From assembly GCF_012926505.1 (NCBI RefSeq), contig NZ_JABBNT010000005.1, positions 62,001-126,000 on the forward strand: a stretch of DNA of 64,000 nt, given 5' to 3'. Source of the stretch: Pacificispira spongiicola (GTDB lineage: Bacteria; Pseudomonadota; Alphaproteobacteria; UBA8366; Aestuariispiraceae). Positions 8,151-16,998 of the stretch are shown here, in pieces (the stretch's first letter is position 1; every line of letters begins with the position of its first letter). The notes under the pieces are model-generated. The model searched no databases, had not been told where the DNA came from, and was given only the letters and a program-made list of their open reading frames with translations. Position numbers and translations under genes: made by a program.

Positions 8151-8588
8151 ATGAACCAAACCATACGGACCGAAACCGCGATACTCCTACTGCGTATTGC
8201 GCTCGGCCTCATGTTTCTCGCCCATAGTTTGCTTCTTAAGCTCTTCGTTATCGGGTTGCCGGGGACGGCACAGTTCTTCATCTCTCTCGGCTTTCCGGGT
8301 TGGCTTGCTTACACCGTCTTCGCAGTGGAGGCAGTGGCAGGCATTCTTCTCGTTCTTGGCATCCAGACCCGTTGGATCGCGCTCGCAACCGTACCGATCC
8401 TTGCTGGGGCGACGTGGGTGCATTCTGGAAACGGCTGGATGTTCGCAAATGCGAATGGCGGCTGGGAGTATCCGGCCTATCTGACCTTACTCGCTGTCGT
8501 TCAGGCTATGCTCGGCGACGGCAGGTTCGCGATGAGCCCGTCCACCTCTCTTCAAACTATTTTCAGAAGCCGGGAGGTATCGTCATGA
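8151..8588 (+). CDS. DoxX-family membrane protein
   Basis: A 145-residue protein with four hydrophobic helices (about residues 8-30, 47-69, 74-92 and 105-125) and the DoxX pattern LLRIALGLMFLAHSLLLK at the start and GWEYPAYLTLLAVVQAMLGDGRFA at the end. DoxX proteins are small inner-membrane proteins linked to quinone, thiol or redox stress, but their reaction is poorly defined. The ATG at 8151 follows GGGAGAAAGA. The stop overlaps the gst start in an ATGA arrangement, so translation is coupled. Leucine is often CTC or CTT here, unlike the CTG preference of neighbouring genes, which supports a different origin. Confidence 0.85.
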   Translation: MNQTIRTETAILLLRIALGLMFLAHSLLLKLFVIGLPGTAQFFISLGFPGWLAYTVFAVEAVAGILLVLGIQTRWIALATVPILAGATWVHSGNGWMFANANGGWEYPAYLTLLAVVQAMLGDGRFAMSPSTSLQTIFRSREVSS

Positions 8589-9262
8589 TGTTGCAACTTA
8601 TCAGCCACGTGCTGTGCCCTTATGTTCAGCGGGCCGCGATCATGCTTACCGAAAAGGGCGTCGAGTTCGATCGTACAAACATCGACCTTGCCGACAAACC
8701 GGCTTGGTTCCTCGACATCTCGCCGCTCGGCAAGACGCCGGTGCTCATTGTCGATGGATTTCCGATCTTCGAGTCAGCCGTCATCCTCGAATATCTCGAA
8801 GAGACGCTACCCAATCCGCTGCACCCCGACACAGCGCTCGCGCGGGCAGAACATCGCGCATGGATGGAATTCGGATCGGCGATACTGAACGACATCGCCG
8901 GATTCTACTCAGTCGCAGATGCCACGTCATTCGACGAGAAGGTCTGCGCCCTGCGTACCAAGTTCCTCCGACTTGAAGCCGAACTTCGGGTCGGTCCCTA
9001 TTTCGACGGTGATAGGTTTAGGCTTGTCGACGTCGTGTTCGGCCCTGTGTTCAGATATTTCGATGTTTTCGACGAGATTGGGGACTTCGGCATCTTCACA
9101 GGTCTTACTCGTGTTCAAGCCTGGCGAAAGGAACTGGAGCGCAGGCCCTCTGTTAGGACTGCGGTAACCGAAGACTATCCGGCACTCCTAAGGGATTTCA
9201 TTCAGCGGCGGGCCTCATATCTTTCGGTATTGGCCGGAAAAACAAGTCCTGGGATGGTATGA
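8585..9262 (+). CDS. Glutathione S-transferase family protein
   Basis: A 225-residue cytosolic enzyme. The thioredoxin-like N-terminal domain begins MMLQLISHVLCPYVQRA, where the cysteine of CPYVQR is the expected catalytic residue of omega/lambda-like or cysteine-type GSTs. The glutathione-binding loop is GKTPVLIVDG and the gamma-Glu contact is ESAVILEYLEE. The helical C-terminal domain follows from about residue 85 and includes RLVDVVFGPVFRYFDVFDE. Cysteine-type GSTs act more as thiol reductases or deglutathionylases than as conjugating enzymes. Overlap with doxX by four bases and the shared promoter suggest a joint role in handling an electrophile or oxidant sensed by MarR. Confidence 0.9.
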   Translation: MMLQLISHVLCPYVQRAAIMLTEKGVEFDRTNIDLADKPAWFLDISPLGKTPVLIVDGFPIFESAVILEYLEETLPNPLHPDTALARAEHRAWMEFGSAILNDIAGFYSVADATSFDEKVCALRTKFLRLEAELRVGPYFDGDRFRLVDVVFGPVFRYFDVFDEIGDFGIFTGLTRVQAWRKELERRPSVRTAVTEDYPALLRDFIQRRASYLSVLAGKTSPGMV

Positions 9263-9444
9263 ATATCGAGAAGCCCGGCGTCGGCGGCATCTTCGACAAA
9301 CCTTTATATGAGGTCGTCATTGGAAATTGCGGTCTCAACTCGACCCTCGTGTCAAAGTTTGAGATCGCAATCGCTGATTCCACCGTTCCGGGGGCCCGAA
9401 TCGTGTTCTCAACGCGTGACAGTGGGTTTCGTACGGGCCTGTAA
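9259..9444 (+). CDS. Possible short ORF coupled to gst
   Basis: A 61-codon frame starting with an ATGA overlap on the gst stop. The product (MNIEKPGVGGIFDKP at the start) has no recognised domain, no signal sequence and no clear amphipathic helices. An opposite-strand frame covers the same bases, and neither looks convincingly protein-like. The overlap arrangement is the only argument for translation. It may instead be leftover sequence at the right edge of the marR-doxX-gst cassette. Confidence 0.25.
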   Translation: MNIEKPGVGGIFDKPLYEVVIGNCGLNSTLVSKFEIAIADSTVPGARIVFSTRDSGFRTGL

Positions 9445-9450
9445 ACACCC

Positions 9451-10014
9451 CTATGCCGACACGGTGTAGAAACCTTCATCGACGTCCATCCAGGGCGGCT
9501 GTTGTTCCGCGATGGCTTTGAAAGCATCGCAATCCTGCCGATGCGTGCCGGGTAGATAGCCGATGGACATCAGGAATTCGCCGGTGATCTCTCCGCCGGT
9601 GAATTTGAAGGTCTTCTTGAAGAGTTTGACCCAATCCGGTTTGGTCTTCGGATGATGCGCGGCCAGCCATGCAGCGAATCCGCCGTGGCTATCCCGCATG
9701 CCTTGGATCACTTGGGCGTTGTGGATCGCGGCATGCACTTTCAACCGGTTTCGAACGATGTTCTGGTCGTCGAGCAAACGCGCGATATCCGCATCGCCAT
9801 AGCTGGCGACCGCATCGACGTCGAACCCGTCGAAGGCTGCGTTCATACCGTCCCGCTTCTTCAGCACGAGCCCCCAGTTGAGACCTGCCTGCATGATTTC
9901 CAGAACAAGCCGTTCGAACAGACGCGTCTCGTCCGTTTCCGGAAATCCGTATTCCATATCGTGGTAGGAGCCGTGAACCGGGTCCCCAATCGCATAGTCG
10001 CAATACCAAGCCAT
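9451..10014 (-). CDS. tag: DNA-3-methyladenine glycosylase I
   Basis: A 187-residue base-excision repair enzyme that removes 3-methyladenine from alkylated DNA. The family signature is complete: a zinc ligand cysteine at residue 5 (WYCDYA), the segment HGSYHDMEYGFP, the helix-hairpin-helix-like region with QAGLNWGLVLKKRDGMNAAF, and the C-terminal His-x3-Cys zinc pair in GTHRQDC. The length equals that of E. coli Tag (187). It is the last minus-strand gene before the cassette and lies 56 bases downstream of the DUF1467 gene; a hairpin lies between them. Confidence 0.95.
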   Translation of the reverse strand: MAWYCDYAIGDPVHGSYHDMEYGFPETDETRLFERLVLEIMQAGLNWGLVLKKRDGMNAAFDGFDVDAVASYGDADIARLLDDQNIVRNRLKVHAAIHNAQVIQGMRDSHGGFAAWLAAHHPKTKPDWVKLFKKTFKFTGGEITGEFLMSIGYLPGTHRQDCDAFKAIAEQQPPWMDVDEGFYTVSA

Positions 10015-10060
10015 CCCATCGCCTCCGAACCGGTTGAAGTCGCGGCGGATTTAGCACAGT

Positions 10061-10091
10061 CCTCCTGACATCATTGTGTCAGGAGGTTTTT
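10061..10091 (+). terminator. Perfect 10-bp hairpin at the end of the DUF1467 gene, T-tract on the plus side
   Basis: CCTCCTGACA (10061-10070) and TGTCAGGAGG (10077-10086) form a perfect inverted repeat around a six-base loop that contains the DUF1467 stop codon. Five T residues follow on the plus strand (10087-10091). As an intrinsic terminator it would act on plus-strand transcripts; read on the minus strand it has no U-tract after the stem. It may block antisense transcription into the mce-rnj genes, or protect the 3' end of the long minus-strand message. Confidence 0.55.
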
Positions 10092-10325
10092 GCGATCTAC
10101 CAGCGTGACGCCGACGACATCCGCCAGATACCAGTATCCCAGCAGCACGATGCCCGCCAACACGGTACAGATCAGGGCCTTGCGGATCAGCATCGGCTTC
10201 TTCGGTGCGCCGATATCGTGGCCGGTTTCCGGGTTTTCCTCTCGCTGCACACCGATGGGAAGCAGCATGAAGAAGATCAGCCACCAGGCGATGACATAGA
10301 CGACGATGAAGGATGCGATATTCAT
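10071..10325 (-). CDS. DUF1467 family small inner-membrane protein
   Basis: An 84-residue protein with two hydrophobic helices (about residues 3-25 and 52-75) joined by a polar loop containing LLPIGVQREENPETGHDIGAPKKP, which is the conserved feature of alphaproteobacterial DUF1467 proteins. Function is unknown. The ATG at 10325 overlaps the mce stop in an ATGA arrangement, so this start is preferred over one ten codons upstream. It is the last gene of the long complex I transcription unit; mce-DUF1467 adjacency is common in alphaproteobacteria. Confidence 0.8.
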   Translation of the reverse strand: MNIASFIVVYVIAWWLIFFMLLPIGVQREENPETGHDIGAPKKPMLIRKALICTVLAGIVLLGYWYLADVVGVTLVDRKNLLTQ

Positions 10326-10726
10326 ACCTGCTCCAATTCCACCAAAGTGCCGCAAAAATCCTTGGGATGCAGGAACAGAACCGGCTTCCCGTGGGCACCG
10401 ATCTTCGGATCGCCGTCGCCCAGAACGCGGGCGCCATCGGCTTTCAGCTTGTCCCGCGCCGCCAGGATGTCGTCGACCTCATAACAGACGTGATGCATGC
10501 CACCCGACGGGTTGTTTTCCAGGAACTTGGCGATCGGCGAATCGTCCCCGAACGGGTGCAGAAGCTCTATCTTCGTATTCGGCAAGTTGACGAAAACCGT
10601 CGTCACGCCGTGTTCCCGCAAATTCACCGGCTCGGAGACATCCCCACCCAGCGTATCGCGGTAGATCGCGCTCGCGGCAGCCAAGTCCGGGACAACAATA
10701 GCGACGTGATTAAGCTTACCGATCAT
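10322..10726 (-). CDS. mce: Methylmalonyl-CoA epimerase
   Basis: A 134-residue vicinal-oxygen-chelate enzyme that interconverts the (2R) and (2S) forms of methylmalonyl-CoA in propionyl-CoA metabolism. The ATG at 10726 gives the usual start MIGKLNHVAIVV. Metal ligands are visible at His7, His79 (GMHHVCYEV) and Glu130 (LVELEQV), and the first-domain glutamate lies in IELLHPFG. The length fits the family. Nearby propionyl-CoA carboxylase and mutase genes are not in the window. It follows rnj by 23 bases and overlaps the DUF1467 start. Confidence 0.95.
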   Translation of the reverse strand: MIGKLNHVAIVVPDLAAASAIYRDTLGGDVSEPVNLREHGVTTVFVNLPNTKIELLHPFGDDSPIAKFLENNPSGGMHHVCYEVDDILAARDKLKADGARVLGDGDPKIGAHGKPVLFLHPKDFCGTLVELEQV

Positions 10727-10749
10727 CTTCAGTTCCTCACCTAAGATAT

Positions 10750-12426
10750 TCAGACTCTTAACAAATGAACATCTACCTGTGGACGGCGACGGCTGATCTG
10801 CTGCAACCGCCGGCGGACCGCGACGCGCACGGCCTCGCAAACGGTGCCGTCGTCTTGCAACTGCTTTTTGCTCAGTCCTTCGACCGTGTCTTCGGCCAAA
10901 TCCAGCAATTCGTCCAGTTCCGGTGCGTCGGGATCGAGCAAGCCGGAAACCGTGATCTGCGCCTCGTCGGCCAGAGCCCCCTTGCTGGTCAGGGCCAGGG
11001 ACACAACGGCGGAACCGTTATAGGCCATGCGCTTGCGCTGTCGAATCGATCCGTGATCCATCGGGATAAGACGGTCCCCGTCGAGCGCAAGCCGGCCCGC
11101 ATAGACCTCATCGACGACTTCCACGCCGTTCGGGGTCAGGCTCATCAGCATGCCGTTCTTGGCGACGATACCGTGCGGCACCTGACAGCTTTGCGCCAAT
11201 CGCGCATGGGCCAGCAAATGACGGTGTTCACCGTGAACCGGGATCGCCAACCGCGGGCGAATCCAGGAATACATATCCGCCAATTCATCACGGTTCGGAT
11301 GGCCGGAGGTGTGAATTTCCGCATCCGCCGCCGTGATGATCGAACAGCCCAGTTCCGTCAGCGCGTTCTGCAATTCGCCGATGGCGATCTCGTTCCCCGG
11401 AATTTCGCGACTGGAGAAGATGACGGTATCGCCCTCCCCCATTTCGATGAAATTATGATCCTTGCGGGCGATCCGGGACAGGGCCGCGCGCGGTTCCCCC
11501 TGGCTTCCGGTGCAGATCAGCAGGACCTTGTCCTTCGGCAGGCGTGCCGCGGCCTCATCGTTCAGGAAGGGTGGCATATCCTGAAGGTACCCGGTTTCCC
11601 GCGCCGCTTCGGTCATTCGCCACAACGACCGGCCGATCAGCGCCGGTTGGCGGCCGCAGGCAAGCCCGGCCTTGGCGGCGCTTTCCAAACGCGCGACGTT
11701 CGATGCGAAACAGGCGATGGCCACCGCGCCGTCGAGCCCGCGCACGACTTCCGCCAGATTCTCGCGGACTTCCCCCTCGGACCCGCTGCGCCCCGGCGAC
11801 ATGGCGTTGGTGCTGTCGCAAATCATGGCCAGCACGCCTTCCTCACCCAGCGACATCAGGCGTTGTTCATCGGTGCTCGGCCCGATTTGCGGATGCGGGT
11901 CCAGCTTCCAATCGCCGGTATGCAGCACCGCGCCCAACGGCGTGCGGATGACAAGCGCGTTCGGCTCCGGAATGGAATGGGTCAGCGTGATCAGTTCGAT
12001 TTCGAACGGACCGACGGTGAAGCTGCCGGACATGGGAATTTCGATGATCGGCACGTCACGGCCGAAACTGGCTTCCCCCAGCTTCTTGCGCAGAACGGCA
12101 GCGGTGAACGGCGTCGCATAGACCGGGCAGTTCAGCTTCGGCCACATATATTGGACCGCGCCCAAATGATCTTCGTGGGCGTGGGTCAGAACCAGGCCGC
12201 ACAGGTCTTCCGCGCGTTCCTCGATAAAGGCCGGGTCGGGCATGATGACATCGATGCCCGGCGTGCGTGCGTCACCGAAGGTGATACCGCAATCGACCAT
12301 CAGCCAGGCTTCGTCATGGCCATAGAGGTTGAGGTTCATCCCGATCTCGCCGGTGCCCCCCAAGGGCAGGAACAGGAATTCGTCGATCCCCGGTGCGTCG
12401 GTTTCGCGGTAGCCCGGCGCGCTCAT
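10750..12426 (-). CDS. rnj: Ribonuclease J
   Basis: A 558-residue metallo-beta-lactamase/beta-CASP ribonuclease with 5'-3' exonuclease and endonuclease activity in RNA turnover and rRNA maturation. The metal site HAHEDH is at residues 82-87, with LPLGGTGEIGMN near the start and the beta-CASP motifs TGSQGEPRAAL, SGHPNRDEL and PVHGEHRHL following. The ATG at 12426 lies within the coaX stop (four-base overlap) and has the Shine-Dalgarno sequence GGAGG. Placement between coaX and mce, downstream of complex I, is a recurring alphaproteobacterial order. Translation is probably coupled to coaX. Confidence 0.97.
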   Translation of the reverse strand: MSAPGYRETDAPGIDEFLFLPLGGTGEIGMNLNLYGHDEAWLMVDCGITFGDARTPGIDVIMPDPAFIEERAEDLCGLVLTHAHEDHLGAVQYMWPKLNCPVYATPFTAAVLRKKLGEASFGRDVPIIEIPMSGSFTVGPFEIELITLTHSIPEPNALVIRTPLGAVLHTGDWKLDPHPQIGPSTDEQRLMSLGEEGVLAMICDSTNAMSPGRSGSEGEVRENLAEVVRGLDGAVAIACFASNVARLESAAKAGLACGRQPALIGRSLWRMTEAARETGYLQDMPPFLNDEAAARLPKDKVLLICTGSQGEPRAALSRIARKDHNFIEMGEGDTVIFSSREIPGNEIAIGELQNALTELGCSIITAADAEIHTSGHPNRDELADMYSWIRPRLAIPVHGEHRHLLAHARLAQSCQVPHGIVAKNGMLMSLTPNGVEVVDEVYAGRLALDGDRLIPMDHGSIRQRKRMAYNGSAVVSLALTSKGALADEAQITVSGLLDPDAPELDELLDLAEDTVEGLSKKQLQDDGTVCEAVRVAVRRRLQQISRRRPQVDVHLLRV

Positions 12427-13199
12427 ACAGTACCTCCGTTCCGGCGGAAGATTTCGACCAGCCCACGCAGGGTCAGGGACCTGTCGGTGTGCTGGATCGC
12501 AACGGTGCGTTCGGCGAACAATTCCGCCAGACCGCCGGTGGCAATAACTTTCATGTCTTCTCCATATTCGCGGCGGATACGCTCCACCATCCCCTCGATC
12601 ATGCCGACATAGCCCCAATAGATACCGGACTGCATTGCCGTTTTCGTTTCCCGCCCAATGACGGTTTCAGAGGGTTCGATTCCCACTAGGGGAAGTTTGG
12701 CGGACGCGTCGTACAAAGCCTTCAGGGACAGATTAATCCCCGGAGCGATCGCGCCACCGCGATAGTTACCGTCGCCATCGACGACGTCGAATGTCGTGGC
12801 AGTGCCGAAATCGATACAGATCAACGGCCCGCCATAGGAGATATGCGCCTGTACCGCGTTGACCAGCCGGTCCGCGCCGGCTTGTTCCGGCCGGTCGATC
12901 AAGACCTCGATCCCCAAGGTCACGCCCGGAGCGCCGATCACCACCGGTTCGCCGTCGAAATAGCGGCGGCACAGGCTGATCAGGTTGAATTCCGTTTCCG
13001 GGACGACCGATCCGACGACCGTCGCGGTGATCGCGTCCATGTCCAGGCCGTTCAGCTTCATCAACTCGCTTAACCAGACGATATATTCGTCCGCGGTGCG
13101 TTTCGGATCGTTGGCGCAGCGAAAGGCCTTCACGAAATCCGTTCCGTCGAAAATACCGAAAACAACATTGGTATTGCCGGAATCGATGGCGAGAAGCAT
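12423..13199 (-). CDS. coaX: Type III pantothenate kinase
   Basis: A 258-residue kinase for the first step of coenzyme A synthesis (pantothenate to 4'-phosphopantothenate). It starts MLLAIDSGNTNVVFGIFDG, the ASKHA phosphate-binding loop with catalytic Asp6. Also seen are the pantothenate-binding segment GADRLVNAVQA and the second nucleotide motif CIDFGTATTFDVVD. The type III enzyme is not feedback-inhibited by CoA and needs a monovalent cation. The ATG at 13199 is preferred because upstream codons do not extend the fold. It follows birA by 37 bases and overlaps rnj by four. Confidence 0.96.
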   Translation of the reverse strand: MLLAIDSGNTNVVFGIFDGTDFVKAFRCANDPKRTADEYIVWLSELMKLNGLDMDAITATVVGSVVPETEFNLISLCRRYFDGEPVVIGAPGVTLGIEVLIDRPEQAGADRLVNAVQAHISYGGPLICIDFGTATTFDVVDGDGNYRGGAIAPGINLSLKALYDASAKLPLVGIEPSETVIGRETKTAMQSGIYWGYVGMIEGMVERIRREYGEDMKVIATGGLAELFAERTVAIQHTDRSLTLRGLVEIFRRNGGTV

Positions 13200-13236
13200 G
13201 GGCTCCCTCCTTAGAATATCCGGGGCCTTTCCTGTT

Positions 13237-13968
13237 CTAGCGCAGAAAGACGTCCCCGGCGGAAATCTTGTGCATCGTCCCGTCCGGTTCGGCAAGGATT
13301 AGCGCGCCGGAATCGTCCAACCCGTCGAAACGTCCCGAGATTTCCCGGTCCGAAAGGCGGACCCGTATCGTTTCGCCGATATTCGCGGCGGCATCCGTCC
13401 AGGCCCGGTGTAGTGCGCTCGGCCCTTCGGTCTTCCAGACGCCGCGCCAATGATCCAGCCGCGACAGCAGCATCGGATATAGCCGGTCCGCCGGAAGATC
13501 GATCCCCTGCGCCGCCAGATCGGTCGCCTTATATGTTGTGCCGTCTTCCGGGTGATGGACGCAGTTCACGCCGATGCCGATCAATATCCAAGGCGCGGAT
13601 GGCTCTCCGCCCCCTTCCAGCAGGATACCGGCAACCTTCTTGCCGCCTATCAGGACGTCATTCGGCCATTTCAGCCGCGACTGCGGTGTTTCGACGCAAT
13701 CCAGCAAGGCAAGGGCGGCGGCGAAGGAGAGCTGCGCGCAGTCCGCAAGAGGCCGGTCTTCCCGAAACAGGGCCGTTACGTACAGATTGCCCGGTTCCGC
13801 GACCCAGTGCCGACCGTATCGCCCCCTGCCCCCGGTCTGACGGACGGCGCGGACCGCGGTGCGATCCGGGGCGCCGTCATTGGCCAGGGCCCGCGCGACA
13901 TCCATGGTGGACCCGATTTCGTCAAAGACGTGACCGGTCCAGCCCTGCGGCAGCGATATGTCGGTCAC
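13237..13968 (-). CDS. birA: Biotin--[acetyl-CoA-carboxylase] ligase, monofunctional
   Basis: A 243-residue enzyme that makes biotinyl-AMP and attaches biotin to carrier proteins. The key motifs are GRGRYGR (residues 47-53, biotinyl-AMP loop) and KWPNDVLIGGKKVAGILLEG (100-119), followed by the small C-terminal SH3-like domain. The DNA-binding winged helix of E. coli BirA is absent, so it should not be a repressor. The GTG at 13968, four bases after the nuoN stop, is the most sensible start; the frame is open upstream, but only within nuoN. No strong Shine-Dalgarno sequence is visible, so the start is moderately certain. Confidence 0.93.
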   Translation of the reverse strand: MTDISLPQGWTGHVFDEIGSTMDVARALANDGAPDRTAVRAVRQTGGRGRYGRHWVAEPGNLYVTALFREDRPLADCAQLSFAAALALLDCVETPQSRLKWPNDVLIGGKKVAGILLEGGGEPSAPWILIGIGVNCVHHPEDGTTYKATDLAAQGIDLPADRLYPMLLSRLDHWRGVWKTEGPSALHRAWTDAAANIGETIRVRLSDREISGRFDGLDDSGALILAEPDGTMHKISAGDVFLR

Positions 13969-13972
13969 CGTA

Positions 13973-15418
13973 TCAGAACAGCGAGGTCGCCGCCGACGCG
14001 GCATAGCTTGCAATCGTTTCCGGTGCCAGGGTGAACAGCAGGACAAGTGCGGATGTCAGGATCATGATGACGCGCATCGACTTGCCATCGATCTTGTCGA
14101 TCACATCGTCGTTCTCGTCGAAATACATGACTTTGATGATGCGCAGGTAATAGAACGCGCTCACCACGCTGGCCAGGGCGCCGATGACGGCCAACCAGAT
14201 CAGACCGGCGTCGATCGCGGCGCGGAAGACGAAGAACTTCCCGAAGAACCCGGCAAGCGGCGGGATACCGGCCATGGAGAACATGAAGATCATCAATGCG
14301 AAGGCCATGCCCGGGCGCGTTTTGGACAGGCCGGACAGGTCGCTGATATTCTCGACCATACGGTCCTTGATCTTCATCGACAGGATGCAGGCGAAGGTGC
14401 CGACATTCATGACCAGATAGATCGCCATATACAGCATCACGCCGGTGGCGCCGTCCTTTGTCCCTGCAGCGAGGCCCATGAGGGCATAGCCGACATGACC
14501 GATGGAGGAATAGGCCATCAGGCGCTTGATATTGGTCTGCGCGATGGCGGCAACCGCCCCCAGGATCATGGATGCGACGGAAATCAACCAGATGATCTGC
14601 TGCCATTCGGCAATCAAATCCTCGAACGGGCCGAGCATGACGCGCAGGATCAACGCCATGGCCGCGATTTTTGGCGCGACGGCGAAGAAGGCGGTGACCG
14701 GTGTCGGCGCGCCTTCATACACATCCGGTGTCCACATATGGAACGGCACGGCGGAAATCTTGAAAGCCAGACCGGCGGACAGGAACACCAGCCCGACGAT
14801 CAGACCTGTCGGTGCGTGATCCAGGGCGGCAAGACCACTGGCGATGGCAGCGAAATTCGTCGTGCCTGCAAAGCCATAGATCAGGGAGCTACCGTACAGC
14901 AGCAGGCCGGAACTGAGCGCGCCGAGCACGAAATACTTCAACCCGGCCTCGGTCGACCGCAATTGATCCCGGCGGAAAGCCGCCACGACATAGAGCGACA
15001 GGCTCTGCAGTTCCAGACCGATATAGAGCGAGATGAGATCGTGGGCCGAAATCATCATCAGCATGCCGAGCGTGGCAAAGCACAGCAGAACCGGATATTC
15101 GAACCGGGCCATGCTCTCACGGCGGATATAGCCGTCGGACATCACTAGCGCCAGAACGGCGGCAATGATGACCAGGACCTTCATGAACAGCGAGAAGCTG
15201 TCTACGACGAACAGGTCATGCAGGGCCAGACGCGTTTCCGATCCGGTCGCGATGACGAGAACGCCGATCACGAGCAGGACCAGGACAGCCAGGAAGGAAA
15301 CCCGGCTCAGGGCCTGTTTCTCCGGCGAGAAGACCCCGACCATCATCAGTCCCATGACCGAGCAGGCCAGGACGATTTCGGGAAGCGCGGGGGCGATCAT
15401 CGAGGTTTCGAACATCAT
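13973..15418 (-). CDS. nuoN: NADH-quinone oxidoreductase subunit N
   Basis: A 481-residue membrane subunit of respiratory complex I, about 14 transmembrane helices, one of three antiporter-like proton channels of the membrane arm. Family features are the MSDGYIRRE segment early on, the lysine-bearing helix region [16 protein letters not shown] and the conserved [19 protein letters not shown]. Length is close to E. coli NuoN (485). It is the last nuo gene; birA follows within four bases, so the message continues into cofactor genes. Confidence 0.97.
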   Translation of the reverse strand: MMFETSMIAPALPEIVLACSVMGLMMVGVFSPEKQALSRVSFLAVLVLLVIGVLVIATGSETRLALHDLFVVDSFSLFMKVLVIIAAVLALVMSDGYIRRESMARFEYPVLLCFATLGMLMMISAHDLISLYIGLELQSLSLYVVAAFRRDQLRSTEAGLKYFVLGALSSGLLLYGSSLIYGFAGTTNFAAIASGLAALDHAPTGLIVGLVFLSAGLAFKISAVPFHMWTPDVYEGAPTPVTAFFAVAPKIAAMALILRVMLGPFEDLIAEWQQIIWLISVASMILGAVAAIAQTNIKRLMAYSSIGHVGYALMGLAAGTKDGATGVMLYMAIYLVMNVGTFACILSMKIKDRMVENISDLSGLSKTRPGMAFALMIFMFSMAGIPPLAGFFGKFFVFRAAIDAGLIWLAVIGALASVVSAFYYLRIIKVMYFDENDDVIDKIDGKSMRVIMILTSALVLLFTLAPETIASYAASAATSLF

Positions 15419-15438
15419 GGGAAGCCGTCCCGCCTCTC

Positions 15439-16971
15439 TTACTGGCTTTCGGCCACGGACACGGCACCGTCTTGGGCCGCGGCCAGGGCCGCATCATAGG
15501 TTTCAACCAAATGCGTCACCGACGCCTCGATCGGATCGAGGAACGTCGCCGGATAAATCCCCATCCACAGGGTCAGCACGATCAGCGGCGCGAAGATGGC
15601 GATTTCGCGCGGGCTCATGTCCAGCATGGCCTTCACGTCGTCCTTCGTCAGGTCGCCGAAGACGACCCGGCGATAGAGATACAGCGCATAACAGGCCCCG
15701 AGAATAAGTCCGGTTGCCAGGAAACTGGCCACCCAGGTGTTGTTCTCGAACGCCCCGTACAGGATCAGGAATTCGCCGACGAAACCGCTGGTCCCCGGAA
15801 GACCGACCGACGCCATGGTGAAGAACATGAAGACGAGCGCATAGCGCGGCATGTTCGTCGCAAGACCGCCGTAGCGGGAAATCTCACGCGTGTGCAGGCG
15901 GTCGTAAACGACACCGACGCACAGGAACAACGCGCCGGATACCAGACCATGGCTCAACATCTGAATGATGGACCCGGCGACGGCGGTTTCGTTCATGGAG
16001 AAGATCGCCGCGGTGACGAAGCCCATATGCGCGATCGACGAATAGGCGATCAGCTTCTTCATGTCTTCCTGCACCAGGGCCACCAGGGAGGTGTAGACCA
16101 CGGCGACGCAGGACAGCACGAAGACGAGCGGCGCATAGGCGTCGGAAGCCAAGGGCATCATCGGGATGGAGAAACGCAGGAACCCGTAGCCGCCCATCTT
16201 CAGCAGCACGCCCGCCAGGATAACCGATCCGGCGGTCGGCGCTTCCACGTGGGCGTCCGGCAGCCAGGTATGCACCGGCCACATCGGCACCTTCACCGCG
16301 AAGCTGGCGAAGAAGGCGAGCCAGCACAGCATCTGAAGCTCGTACGGGAAGCTGGTCTGCATCAGGGTCGGGATATCCGTCGTCCCACCCGCCGCGAAAT
16401 ACAGCGCGATCAACGCGACCAGCATCAGGATGGAGCCGAGCAGCGTGTAGAGGAAGAACTTGAACGAGGCATAAATACGCCGCGCGCCGCCCCAGACGCC
16501 GATGATCAGATACATCGGCAGCAGCACGCCTTCGAAGAAGAAGTAGAACAGCATCATGTCCAGGGCGCAGAACATGCCGACCATCATCGTTTCGAGGATG
16601 AGGAAGGCGATCATGTATTCGCGCACACGGGTCTTGATGCTGTTCCAACTGGCCAGGATGCACAGCGGGGTCAGCAGGGTCGACAACAGCACGAACCAGA
16701 TCGAAATGCCGTCGACGCCCATCTTGTAGCTGATGCCGATGCTGGGCAGCCAAGGAACGTCTTCGACAAGCTGGAAGTCGGCGGTCGATCCGTCGAAATT
16801 GGCCAGGACGAGCAGCGACAGCAGGAAGGTCGTCGTCGTCGCGACGAGCGCAAGCCAACGGGCGTTGCGCGCGACTTCTTCCTGGGTGCCGCGCACGACC
16901 ATGACGAAGATCGCCCCGACGATCGGCGCGAAAGTCGTCAAACTGAGGAGAGGAAACGTGGCTTCCGACAT
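15439..16971 (-). CDS. nuoM: NADH-quinone oxidoreductase subunit M
   Basis: A 510-residue antiporter-like membrane subunit of complex I, equal in length to the E. coli protein (509). About 14 transmembrane helices are visible. Conserved features include the helix-5 region [21 protein letters not shown] with the essential glutamate, [28 protein letters not shown], and [19 protein letters not shown]. It lies 27 bases after nuoL and 20 before nuoN. The C-terminus carries a short acidic soluble tail. Confidence 0.98.
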   Translation of the reverse strand: MSEATFPLLSLTTFAPIVGAIFVMVVRGTQEEVARNARWLALVATTTTFLLSLLVLANFDGSTADFQLVEDVPWLPSIGISYKMGVDGISIWFVLLSTLLTPLCILASWNSIKTRVREYMIAFLILETMMVGMFCALDMMLFYFFFEGVLLPMYLIIGVWGGARRIYASFKFFLYTLLGSILMLVALIALYFAAGGTTDIPTLMQTSFPYELQMLCWLAFFASFAVKVPMWPVHTWLPDAHVEAPTAGSVILAGVLLKMGGYGFLRFSIPMMPLASDAYAPLVFVLSCVAVVYTSLVALVQEDMKKLIAYSSIAHMGFVTAAIFSMNETAVAGSIIQMLSHGLVSGALFLCVGVVYDRLHTREISRYGGLATNMPRYALVFMFFTMASVGLPGTSGFVGEFLILYGAFENNTWVASFLATGLILGACYALYLYRRVVFGDLTKDDVKAMLDMSPREIAIFAPLIVLTLWMGIYPATFLDPIEASVTHLVETYDAALAAAQDGAVSVAESQ

Positions 16972-16998
16972 GGTTAAGGTCCGATCCCTTCCCTGCCC

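Noticed and set aside
9198-9527. Minus-strand 109-codon frame across the end of gst and tag
   Set aside because: It overlaps two genuine genes and shows no protein-like features.
10765-12612. A 615-codon plus-strand frame antisense to rnj
   Set aside because: Same cause as above; the opposite strand encodes a complete RNase J with all metal ligands.
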